Made by a program: the position numbers and the translations under genes. Below are positions 34,356-42,351 of a stretch of 64,000 bases of DNA, one piece after another; position 1 is the stretch's first letter, and each line of letters opens with the position of its first letter. The notes below the pieces were generated by a model, which did no database searches, was not told the origin of the DNA, and worked only from the letters and a program-made list of their open reading frames with translations. Source of the DNA: an uncultured Pirellulaceae bacterium (GTDB lineage Bacteria; Planctomycetota; Planctomycetia; Pirellulales; Pirellulaceae); assembly GCA_937967505.1 (NCBI GenBank), contig CALCJM010000127.1, positions 1 through 64,000 of the forward strand. Reading direction: 5' to 3'.

Positions 34356-35432
34356 ATGGCTCCCAAATCACCTTTTGAAGCGGTCGATGGATCGCCATTG
34401 CCGGGACTGATCGGTAACTCTACTGCGATGACGGAAGTCTACCGGATGACGCGCATGGCCGCCCGCAGTCACGCTTCGGTGCTCTTATTGGGCGAAACGG
34501 GAACCGGTAAAGAGCTGATCGCCGGGGCACTTCACCAACTAAGCGATCGGGAGAGCGGTCCTTTTGTGCGGGTTAACTGTGGTGCACTGACCGAAAGCTT
34601 GCTGGCCAGCGAATTGTTCGGGCACGTCAAAGGGTCGTTCACCGACGCGGTCAAGGATCGCACGGGACGTTTTGAGGCGGCTCATGGTGGATCGATTTTT
34701 CTGGACGAGATCAATTCCACGTCCTCGACGCTACAGGTGAAATTACTGCGCGTGTTGCAAGAGCGCGAATTCGAAAGGGTAGGGGATACCAAAACGGTTT
34801 CGGTGGATGTGCGGGTGATCGCGGCCAGCAATTGCGACCTAGCAAAAACGGTTGCCGAGGGCGATTTCCGCGAGGATCTATTGTGGCGTTTGAATGTGTT
34901 GCCGATTAACTTGCCACCGCTGCGCAAGCGCACGGGTGACGTGGAGTTACTGGCGCGGCATTTTCTGGAAATTTACAACAGGAAAAACCAGGCCTCAGTC
35001 AAGTCAATCGCGCCCGATGCGATGGCGGCGTTAAACGACTATAACTGGCCGGGTAATGTGCGCGAATTACAGAACTACGTCGAACGCGCTGTTGTGCTGG
35101 CACAGGGTGACGTGTTGGAGTCATACTTGCTACCCAGTGCGGTGACCGGTGATCGGGCGGCGGCGGCCAGTGCGGTGTTCCGGCCCTCGGACGAGGAATC
35201 ACTGGTAAGCGAGTTTGTGTTCAACCGGATCTCCAAAGTCGAAGAAAACACTGACGACCTGTACAAACAGATCGTAGCACCGGTCGAACGCGAGTTACTG
35301 GTCCAGGTGATGGAAAATTGTAACCACACCCAAACCAAAGCCGCACAGCTGTTGGGCATTAACCGAAATACGTTGTATAAAAAGCTACAAGAGTGCGGTT
35401 TGAGCAAATCAAGCAAGGGAGATGACAGCTAA
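34356..35432 (+). CDS. AAA+ Fis-type regulator with a degenerate sigma-54 contact loop
   Basis: 358 residues, with no N-terminal sensor domain. The AAA+ domain starts LPGLIGNSTAMTEVYRM and has Walker A GETGTGKE, Walker B SIFLDEINS and FREDLLWRLNVLPINLPPLR. The loop that touches sigma-54 reads GSFTDA (in GHVKGSFTDAVKDRTGRFE) instead of GAFTGA: Thr is kept, but the following Gly is Asp. The C-terminal Fis-like helix-turn-helix is NHTQTKAAQLLGINRNTLYKKL. It is the first gene of a same-strand block with the HemX-like and HemA genes (18-bp gap). It may regulate without sigma-54, or with weak sigma-54 contact. Confidence 0.9.
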   Translation: MAPKSPFEAVDGSPLPGLIGNSTAMTEVYRMTRMAARSHASVLLLGETGTGKELIAGALHQLSDRESGPFVRVNCGALTESLLASELFGHVKGSFTDAVKDRTGRFEAAHGGSIFLDEINSTSSTLQVKLLRVLQEREFERVGDTKTVSVDVRVIAASNCDLAKTVAEGDFREDLLWRLNVLPINLPPLRKRTGDVELLARHFLEIYNRKNQASVKSIAPDAMAALNDYNWPGNVRELQNYVERAVVLAQGDVLESYLLPSAVTGDRAAAASAVFRPSDEESLVSEFVFNRISKVEENTDDLYKQIVAPVERELLVQVMENCNHTQTKAAQLLGINRNTLYKKLQECGLSKSSKGDDS

Positions 35433-35450
35433 CCTTTTGAAGGAAGCCGT

Positions 35451-36548
35451 TTGTTGTACCGGTTTGTGCCGGGGTGCCTGCCAAACACGCGACTTACTTA
35501 TTATTTGTTTTTTGCGGACTTGTTTTTGCGGGCGCTGCGCTTGCACAACGTAGGGAGACCATCCTTGGATTGGTTACAGAAAATTTCGATTACCTGCTTC
35601 GTCGCCAGCTATCTGGTGGTGTTAGCGCTGGAGGTATCCCGAATGTTCTTCCAGACCAACCTGCGTTCGATATTGCGGTTGGGGTTGATGGCTGCAGGGC
35701 TGTTTGCCCACACGGTGTTCATTGCCTTCCATACCCAATCTTCGGTCGGCAGCGACGGAATATGGCTGGGCAGTTGGTTGGGATGGGGCCTGGCGGTGGC
35801 GTGGATGCTGGCGGCATCCTATCTGTGGCTGACCATCGCGAAACCTAAGTCACTGATTGGACTGTTCTTGCTGCCGGTGACGCTGTTGTTGATTCTGGTC
35901 AGTAACGCTTGGGGCGATTCGCGCCCGTTTACGCCGGGTCGCGCCAAAACTGTCTGGAACCTGATTCACGGCGGTGCGCTGTTGATGGGAACCGTTACCG
36001 TTGCTCTGGGGTTTGTCTTCAGCGTGATGTATCTGGTCAATGCGCGGCGGCTGAAACAAAAACTGACAGGTTGGTTTAAACTGCCATCTCTGGAGTGGCT
36101 ACAAACTTCGGCCGAACGTTCCCTAGCCGTTTCGACGGCTCTATTTGCCTGTGGGCTCGCTTCCGGCATCGCTCTGGTGACGGTCAAGCAGTCCACGCAA
36201 GCAGCACCCGGACCTATTCCATGGGGCGATCCGGTCATCTGGTCTTCGGCGATTCTGTTTTCGTGGCTGTTGCTGGCGACATTGTTCATTGTCTTTTACC
36301 GACCTGCACGACAAGGGAAAAAGATCGCTTGGCTGGTGACGGTCAGTTTTCTGTTCCTGATCGTGGAACTGCTGATTATTTTACAATTTGGACATGCGAC
36401 GCCCGAGTCAAATCGTGCCGGATCGGAATCGGTTAGGTACGGTTGTTACGCTATCCCGATCTGCGACGTGTTCCTCCCTCATCAGAATGCGGTTTCCACC
36501 CCTTCAACGTCCCGTGACGGCAGCTACATTTTTGGAGGCGACGCATGA
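35451..36548 (+). CDS. HemX/CcsA-like cytochrome c assembly family membrane protein
   Basis: Polytopic protein of about 365 residues with eight hydrophobic helices; the family binds or handles heme. A WNLIHGGALLMGTVTVALGF segment resembles the conserved Trp/His region of the cytochrome c assembly family. Gene order with hemA is as in Bacillus hemAX, where HemX controls the level of glutamyl-tRNA reductase. The start TTG at 35451 follows AAGGAAG; no ATG is available before the first helix. Its stop overlaps the hemA start as ATGA. The last 50 residues after the final helix are polar and atypical, and their coding DNA includes the hemA ribosome-binding site. Confidence 0.8.
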   Translation: MLYRFVPGCLPNTRLTYYLFFADLFLRALRLHNVGRPSLDWLQKISITCFVASYLVVLALEVSRMFFQTNLRSILRLGLMAAGLFAHTVFIAFHTQSSVGSDGIWLGSWLGWGLAVAWMLAASYLWLTIAKPKSLIGLFLLPVTLLLILVSNAWGDSRPFTPGRAKTVWNLIHGGALLMGTVTVALGFVFSVMYLVNARRLKQKLTGWFKLPSLEWLQTSAERSLAVSTALFACGLASGIALVTVKQSTQAAPGPIPWGDPVIWSSAILFSWLLLATLFIVFYRPARQGKKIAWLVTVSFLFLIVELLIILQFGHATPESNRAGSESVRYGCYAIPICDVFLPHQNAVSTPSTSRDGSYIFGGDA

Positions 36549-37813
36549 ATCTGCACGTTATTGGTTGCAGCCATCATCGCTCAAGCGTTTCGGTGCGAGA
36601 GAAACTTTCCTTTACGCCTGACCAAGTAAAGACCTTTCTTGATAAATTTCACTCGACGTTTCCCGGATCTGAAGCGGTGTTGATATCAACCTGCAATCGG
36701 ACCGAATTGTACGCGGCCGGTAAATCGACAGAGGGTGTGCCGACTTCCCAGCAGATGATTGATTTTCTGGCGACCGAACGTGGCCTAGAAAGTGGCGATA
36801 TTTCGTCGAACCTGTTTACCCACCAGGACCGCGCGGCGATCGGTCATCTGTTTCGCGTGGCGGCGTCCCTGGACAGCATGGTAATTGGTGAAGCGCAGAT
36901 CCTTTCGCAGGTCAAACAAGCCTATCAATTGGCAGTGGACACGGGTCACAAGATCCCGTTGACGCATCAGGTGTTTCAAACCGCCATGAAGGTGGCCAAA
37001 CGCGTGGCCACCGAGACCGATATTCACTCGACGCGCGTCAGCGTCCCCAGCGTGGCGGTCAACGTGCTGACGGGGGAAATTTTTGAACGCCTGGATAACA
37101 AGCGCATTTTGATTCTGGGCGCCGGCGAAATGGCCGAAGAGACGCTGACCTATCTGGTGGCCAAAGACGGGAAAGACATCGTCGTGATCAATCGCACCCG
37201 CAGCAAAGCCGAATCGTTGGCGGCACAGTTCAACGGACAAGTCGCGGATTGGGAAGAACTTGGGCAACAGGTTGCCGCAGCCGATCTGATTGTCAGCACA
37301 ACCAGTGCCAAGGAACCTGTGGTGACCGACCAGCTGTTCCGGGAATTCTCCGGCAGCAGTCGTCAGCAACCGTTACTGGTACTGGATCTGGCGATTCCAC
37401 GCGATTTCGATTCGAAGATTGGCGACCTGCCAAACATTTTTCTATACACGCTGGACGACTTGCAGAAGCAATGCGAAAAGAATCGCAAATCACGCCAAAG
37501 CCAGTGGCCCAAAGCAGAAAAAATCATTCAGCAAGAAACAGCCAGCTTCTTTCAGGATGTGCACCGCCGCAATAGCGGCCAGACAATCGCTCAATTGAAG
37601 CAACAGGCCAACGGCGTCAAGGATGCCGAACTGGAACGCTTATTGAACCGCCTGAATCTTTCCCCCGAAGAAGAGGCGGAGATCGAGCAGTCGTTTCACC
37701 GGTTGGTGAACAAAATTCTTCATCCGCCACTGAAGTCGATTAACGCCGACAAAAATGATGGTTCTGGTGGTTTGTTGGAGGCGATGAAACGGCTGTTCCA
37801 GTTGGGCGATTGA
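36545..37813 (+). CDS. hemA: Glutamyl-tRNA reductase
   Basis: First enzyme of C5 tetrapyrrole synthesis: reduces glutamyl-tRNA to glutamate-1-semialdehyde with NADPH. 422 residues, normal length. The substrate domain begins MNLHVIGCSHHRSSVSVRE and carries the catalytic Cys in LISTCNRTELYA. The conserved block GHLFRVAASLDSMVIGEAQI follows, then the NADPH-binding GAGEMAEETL and VINRTRSKAE. The C-terminal helical dimerisation domain ends with LLEAMKRLFQLGD. A GGAGG ribosome-binding site precedes the ATG and the gene is coupled to the HemX-like gene by overlap. Confidence 0.97.
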   Translation: MNLHVIGCSHHRSSVSVREKLSFTPDQVKTFLDKFHSTFPGSEAVLISTCNRTELYAAGKSTEGVPTSQQMIDFLATERGLESGDISSNLFTHQDRAAIGHLFRVAASLDSMVIGEAQILSQVKQAYQLAVDTGHKIPLTHQVFQTAMKVAKRVATETDIHSTRVSVPSVAVNVLTGEIFERLDNKRILILGAGEMAEETLTYLVAKDGKDIVVINRTRSKAESLAAQFNGQVADWEELGQQVAAADLIVSTTSAKEPVVTDQLFREFSGSSRQQPLLVLDLAIPRDFDSKIGDLPNIFLYTLDDLQKQCEKNRKSRQSQWPKAEKIIQQETASFFQDVHRRNSGQTIAQLKQQANGVKDAELERLLNRLNLSPEEEAEIEQSFHRLVNKILHPPLKSINADKNDGSGGLLEAMKRLFQLGD

Positions 37814-37854
37814 AGTGTGTGTGGAAGAGAAAGTGAGCCCGGCTTGTAGCCTTC

Positions 37855-38335
37855 AACGTGGCTATGCTCGCCAGAGCGTGGATGACTTACGGTACATCTT
37901 CCTTTAGTGAAGATGCTGAAGCTGTTGATAACACTCCACCGTCTGGCGACGGTAGCTACATTCACAGCTGAAATCAACGTGGCTACGCTCGCCAGAGCGT
38001 GGATGACTTACGGTACATCTTCCTTTAATGAAGATGCTGAAGCTGTTGATAACACTCCACCGTCTGGCGACGGTAGCTACGTTCACAGCTGAAATCAACG
38101 TGGCTACGCTCGCCAGAGCGTGGATGACCCACGGTACATCTTTCCTTTAATGAAGATGCTGAAGCCGTTGATAACGCTCCACCGTCTGGCGACGGTAGCT
38201 ACGTTCATAGCTGAAATCAACGTGGCTACGCCCGCCAGAGCGTGGATGACTCACGGTACATCTTCCTTTAATGAAGATGCTGAAGCTGTTGATAACACTC
38301 CACCGTCTGACGACGGTAGCCACGTTTTCTGCGTG
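37855..38335. repeat. REP/BIME-like tandem array, four copies of about 121 bp
   Basis: Four head-to-tail units start at about 37855, 37976, 38097 and 38219. Each holds a hairpin GCTACGCTC-GCCA-GAGCGTGG, an ATCTTC...GAAGAT hairpin, and a second hairpin in reverse orientation (its complement is GCTACCGTC-GCCA-GACGGTGG). So each unit has two related hairpins facing opposite ways, as in enterobacterial BIMEs. Copies differ by a few bases and one indel. Open frames across it are short, repeated and not credible genes. It fills the gap between hemA and the acidic-protein gene. Confidence 0.9.
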
Positions 38336-38346
38336 GAGGACGTAAC

Positions 38347-38958
38347 TCAATCCCAGTCGTCATCGTCGTCGTCCCAGTCTTCGTCGTCATCCAGAACGTC
38401 GTCATCATCATCGACTTCTTCCCACTCATCGTCCTCGAGATCATCTTCCTCGTCGTCGAGTTCCTCATCTCCTTCGACTTCTTCGCCATCCTCGTCTTCG
38501 TACGTGTACTCGTATTCGTACTCGTCATCCTCGCCGTCGCCGTCCTCGTCGATTTCTACGTACTCGTACTCGTCGTCCTCTTCCTCGCCACCATCGTCGG
38601 CTTCGTCCGCTTCCTCATCATCTTCATATTCTTCACCATCTTCTTCCTCGTATTCGTACTCCTCATCATCGTCATCATCTTCGTCTTCTACTTCGTCGTC
38701 TTCATATTCTTCATCGCTCTCTTCATCATCCTCTTCATCATCCTCGAGCACTTGGTCGTCATCGACTTCTTCATCGACGGTCGCGAAAACGAAACTGTTA
38801 ATAAATTCGACGTTGTCTTCTGGAAGATCGGTGAGCGCTGAGGGCAGTTCCAGCGCCGGTTCCGGAAGCACCAACGCCATGCGCGAGTGCAAATCACGAT
38901 CATCAGCAAGCGTAGCGAACGAAACGTCCCGGGGTGATAATTCTGGTAGCTGATTCAC
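38347..38958 (-). CDS. Extremely acidic low-complexity protein
   Basis: 203 residues from a GTG start that sits 7 bases after AGGAG; an upstream ATG at 39015 lacks a ribosome-binding site. The first 60 residues are ordinary (NQLPELSPRDVSFATLADDR, then LALPSALTDLPEDN-like text). The remaining 140 are almost only Asp and Glu with spaced Tyr and Trp (EYEYEEEDGEEYEDDEE, ending DWDDDDDDWD). There is no signal peptide. Possible roles are a charge-based chaperone, a DNA mimic or cation binding; none is proven. No hydrophobic core is expected in the tail. The coding DNA is correspondingly repetitive (TCGTCATC-type runs on the plus strand). Confidence 0.75.
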   Translation of the reverse strand: MNQLPELSPRDVSFATLADDRDLHSRMALVLPEPALELPSALTDLPEDNVEFINSFVFATVDEEVDDDQVLEDDEEDDEESDEEYEDDEVEDEDDDDDEEYEYEEEDGEEYEDDEEADEADDGGEEEDDEYEYVEIDEDGDGEDDEYEYEYTYEDEDGEEVEGDEELDDEEDDLEDDEWEEVDDDDDVLDDDEDWDDDDDDWD

Positions 38959-39291
38959 TGATGTACTCCTTGAGATCGCAATATATCCGTGGTGTTTGTT
39001 GAAGATGTTTTGCACACTGGTTTTCGTCAGGTTCTACCCCTGGAAATCAGATGCCGCAATAGTTCTGGGTAGTTCTACAGACAATGGCGAAAGATTTCCG
39101 GGAGCCACTGGATGCCGGTTGCACATGAGAACACGACCAGCGGTAGAACAGGAAAATATTTTCTAAACGTCTCTCTGTCAAACAGTTTGTTCAAATATCT
39201 TTGAAGCCCGGTTCCGCCACGGGCAGCCAACCGGTTCCAAACCGGCTTTGAGCCCTGATTTGCGGGTTGTCGTCTCCCAAATCGCCGCTTC

Positions 39292-40005
39292 CTAATCACC
39301 CCGGTCCTCATCCGGATCGTTCTCGAAATCCTCGTCGGCCTGTTCCTCTGGTTCGGCATTCCAGTCGGGCAGCCCCTGTCCCCCAAGTTGCTCGAACTGG
39401 GGCAATTGTTCAATATTGTTGAACCCAAATTCAGTGAGAAACTGCCGAGTGGTGGCGTATAAAAACGGCCGCCCTAGGTCCTCGCTACGCCCCGCAATTT
39501 TGACCAGTCCCTTCTCCAAGAGTTGCCTGAGCATCTCGCCACAGCTCACCCCCCGGACCGTTTCAATATCGGCCTTGATAACCGGCTGGCGGTAGGCGAT
39601 TACGGTTAACGTTTCCTGTGCCGACCGGGAAAGGCGGATCATGGGTGGGGCTTTTTTGATCCGGTTGATCCAGTCAAAAAACTGAGGACGCGTCAGCAGC
39701 TGGAACCCACCGGCAACCCGTTTGATGTGAAAAGAACGTCCAACTTGGTCATAATGCTCATTGAGCGACTTGATCATCACCCGCGCTTCGGTGCCGTCTT
39801 CCAACACCGCCAGCTGGCTGATGCGACGAGTCGTTAGAGGCTTTCGGGCCAAAAACAGCACCGCCTCCAACCGCTGCCTTTTGGCTTGAGGGCTGGGGTC
39901 AAAACTGGTTTCTGGTGGGCTGATAGATTGCGACAAAACAGGTTCCGTGGGGAAGAACAGTGCCGGGAAACAATCGTGACGTGGGGCAACAATTGCGTTG
40001 TTCAT
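39292..40005 (-). CDS. scpB: Segregation and condensation protein B
   Basis: 237-residue ScpB, the winged-helix kleisin-associated subunit of the SMC-ScpA-ScpB condensin that helps organise and separate newly copied origins. The first winged helix begins RLEAVLFLARKPLTTRRISQLA; the second contains RLSRSAQETLTVIAYRQPVIKADIE, then RGVSC and GRPFLYATT, all family signatures. A 35-residue N-terminal extension and an acidic C-terminal tail (EEQADEDFENDPDEDRGD) are added. No scpA is adjacent. Its place about 2.3 kb from dnaA, near the origin, fits its role. Confidence 0.93.
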   Translation of the reverse strand: MNNAIVAPRHDCFPALFFPTEPVLSQSISPPETSFDPSPQAKRQRLEAVLFLARKPLTTRRISQLAVLEDGTEARVMIKSLNEHYDQVGRSFHIKRVAGGFQLLTRPQFFDWINRIKKAPPMIRLSRSAQETLTVIAYRQPVIKADIETVRGVSCGEMLRQLLEKGLVKIAGRSEDLGRPFLYATTRQFLTEFGFNNIEQLPQFEQLGGQGLPDWNAEPEEQADEDFENDPDEDRGD

Positions 40006-40252
40006 CGGCGCGGGAGCATCTTTTATTTAACGTGGAAAAAAATTGGGACCAAATATGAGCAGATATGCCCGGATCCCCCTTGAACAAGACCTGCCACGCT
40101 ACGCCGAGTAATGCCAAAATAATTTCCTGACTGACAGCAGGTTCTTCGTGTTTAACTCGTTCGCCTCGTCTATCCCGACCGATTGCATTAAAATAAACCA
40201 ATCCGCCGCTGTGCCCAACCCTGATCCCCTTGTTCTGTTTCCGGCTCGCGCC

Positions 40253-40987
40253 ATGAAAAAACGCTATTTCATTGTACCGATGCTGGCATTACTGTGCTTC
40301 GTTCCCGGCTGCCTCGAATTTTATGGTTATCCTGTCACTGGCGTAGAATTTTCGCCCGACTCGTTCACGCTACGTGAATTTTCTTATTGGCGTAGCCCGT
40401 TTACCGGTTCCGTTCGCAGCAAGCGGTTCTTGACGCCCGTTGACCCAAAATGCGATTCGCTGATCACCCTGAATCTGATCCCCGCATCCGGGACAACCAA
40501 CCCGCGTTGGGATCTGGTCTCGGAATCGTTGCAAACCAGCAAGATTTTGTCTGGCGATTTTGACGCCCGGTTCCTGACCATTTTCCTCAACCATACGACT
40601 GACCAGTGGAACCGCAACAACGTCGAAAAAGCCGAAATCCTGTGGCCAGAGGTCGCCACCTTGGCACGGGAGCGGCTGTACCTCCAGTTGCCAACACTAT
40701 TTCATTTTGCCATCGACAGCCCCGAGGAATGGTCCAACGAGGAATTCGAGGAACAGCTAAAACGCGAACTGGCCAAAGCATGGTTTTCCGGGGCGCAGAT
40801 CACTGCCGACCGGGTGAAGACCCATACCCAATCGATCCACAATGACACAGACAACGGCGATCGGTTGGACGGTACACTTGGCGAGGCTTCGGTTGCCGAC
40901 GCCACTCGATTTCTTGATAAAGCAATCGAATTGGACCCGCAATACCGCAACAGGGATGTATTACTGCTGGAAGTGCCGATCAATTAA
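40253..40987 (+). CDS. Predicted lipoprotein, function unknown
   Basis: 244 residues. MKKRYFIVPMLALLCFVPGC is a clear lipoprotein signal with the lipobox VPGC, so Cys20 would be lipidated. The mature part (FYGYPVTGVEFSPDSFTLRE onward) includes a helical C-terminal region (DATRFLDKAIELDPQYRNRD) reminiscent of a TPR-like helix pair, but I assign no family. An upstream ATG at 40148 gives a non-conserved extension that would spoil the signal. It is followed 35 bp later by the cysteine desulfurase gene on the same strand. Confidence 0.8.
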   Translation: MKKRYFIVPMLALLCFVPGCLEFYGYPVTGVEFSPDSFTLREFSYWRSPFTGSVRSKRFLTPVDPKCDSLITLNLIPASGTTNPRWDLVSESLQTSKILSGDFDARFLTIFLNHTTDQWNRNNVEKAEILWPEVATLARERLYLQLPTLFHFAIDSPEEWSNEEFEEQLKRELAKAWFSGAQITADRVKTHTQSIHNDTDNGDRLDGTLGEASVADATRFLDKAIELDPQYRNRDVLLLEVPIN

Positions 40988-41022
40988 CTGCCGCTGTCAA
41001 TTCAACGGCCAGCATCCGACCC

Positions 41023-42222
41023 ATGAAACCAATCTACCTAGACTACAATTCGACAACTCCAATCAGCCCCGGCGTGGCGCGGGTGATGGCCCAGTGTCGC
41101 CAGCAGCAGTACCTGAATCCTGCCAGCCAGCATCGCCCGGGGCAGGAAGCACGGTTGGTTCTCGAACGGCACCGGTCTGAAATGATCGACATGTTGGGTG
41201 CAGTTTCGAGAGGGATGCACACCGATCGACTGATTTTGACCAGCGGCGGCACCGAAAGCAACAACCTTGCGATCGTCGGGCTGGCAAAATCCGCTCGGGA
41301 TCGAGTCGATGCTGATTCGGCTTCGCCGCTCGCCCACCGGATCATCATCAGCGCTATCGAACACCCCAGTGTGATTGGCGTCGCACACTTTCTGGCGACC
41401 GAGGGATTTCAGGTTGAGACAATTCCGGTCGATTCACGAGGTGTCTGCGATCTGGATGATTTGGCGGCGAAACTGGATACCGCTTCAGACCCGTCAAAGG
41501 GTCCGATTGCGGTCGTTTCCATCATGGCCGCCAACAATGAAACGGGCGTGATTCAGCCCATCAAACAGGCTGCCCGAATGTGTCGTGAAAAACAAATACA
41601 CTTTCACACCGATGCCGTGCAGATGGTCGGCAAAACAGAGGTCAACTTTCAGGAAATTGGCGCAGACTGTTTGAGCTTTACGGCACACAAATTCCATGGG
41701 CCGCGCGGGGTAGGGGGGCTGCTGGTGCGAAACGGGGTCGAACTGACACCATTGATCTACGGGGGGTTTCAACAGATGGGAACGCGCCCCGGTACTGAGG
41801 ATGTGACGCTGACCACCGGAATGCATCAGGCGTTGCTGGAGTACCAACAGTCGCCACATCGTGAATCCGAAACAGGCCGTTTACGCCAACGGTTGGAATC
41901 CGGCCTGCTGAAACGGGTTCCCGACGCGATTATCAATGGTCAAGGAGCCTCCCGGATGTCGCACACCACCAACATCTCCTTTCCCGGGATCAACCGGCAG
42001 GCCTTTCTGATGGCCGCCGATTTTGCCGGTCTGGCAATTTCTACCGGATCTGCGTGTGCCAGTGGATCCAGCGATCCGTCGCACGTGATCATCGCCATGG
42101 GAGCCTCTCAGGACGTGATTGAGGGCTCGATTCGCGTCAGTTTGGGAGCCATGACGACCCAACAGGAAATCGACGATGCACTGACCCGTTTCCAACAAGT
42201 TATTGACAGACTTTCCACTTAA
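41023..42222 (+). CDS. Cysteine desulfurase, NifS/IscS type
   Basis: PLP enzyme that takes sulfur from cysteine for Fe-S clusters and tRNA thiolation. It starts MKPIYLDYNSTTP. The substrate/PLP motif is TSGGTESNNLAI, with AIEHPSV, the helix ANNETGVIQPI and HTDAVQ. The Schiff-base Lys is in SFTAHKFHGPRGVGG and the catalytic Cys is in GSACASGSSDPSHV. 399 residues, normal length. No IscU, IscA or IscR gene is adjacent, so it could serve tRNA modification (such as with MnmA) or a general sulfur supply. Confidence 0.94.
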   Translation: MKPIYLDYNSTTPISPGVARVMAQCRQQQYLNPASQHRPGQEARLVLERHRSEMIDMLGAVSRGMHTDRLILTSGGTESNNLAIVGLAKSARDRVDADSASPLAHRIIISAIEHPSVIGVAHFLATEGFQVETIPVDSRGVCDLDDLAAKLDTASDPSKGPIAVVSIMAANNETGVIQPIKQAARMCREKQIHFHTDAVQMVGKTEVNFQEIGADCLSFTAHKFHGPRGVGGLLVRNGVELTPLIYGGFQQMGTRPGTEDVTLTTGMHQALLEYQQSPHRESETGRLRQRLESGLLKRVPDAIINGQGASRMSHTTNISFPGINRQAFLMAADFAGLAISTGSACASGSSDPSHVIIAMGASQDVIEGSIRVSLGAMTTQQEIDDALTRFQQVIDRLST

Positions 42223-42351
42223 TGACAGTGCGAGTATTTTGCCTGTTTTTCGGCGGCATAGTCACCCCCAAAATATAGTTTTGTTCCCGGTTTTTTATTG
42301 ACCGCTTTTCGGTTCCCGGTGCTACTAAAACGGCCAAAAAATGTTACGATA

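Noticed and set aside
37855-38335. CRISPR array
   Set aside because: The repeats are whole 121-bp tandem units with almost identical spacers and internal hairpins; there are no unique spacers and no cas genes.
38120-38953. 277-codon plus-strand frame with a very Ser-rich product
   Set aside because: It is the complement of the Asp/Glu codons of the acidic protein plus the repeat array; the minus-strand gene has a ribosome-binding site and a normal N-terminal part.
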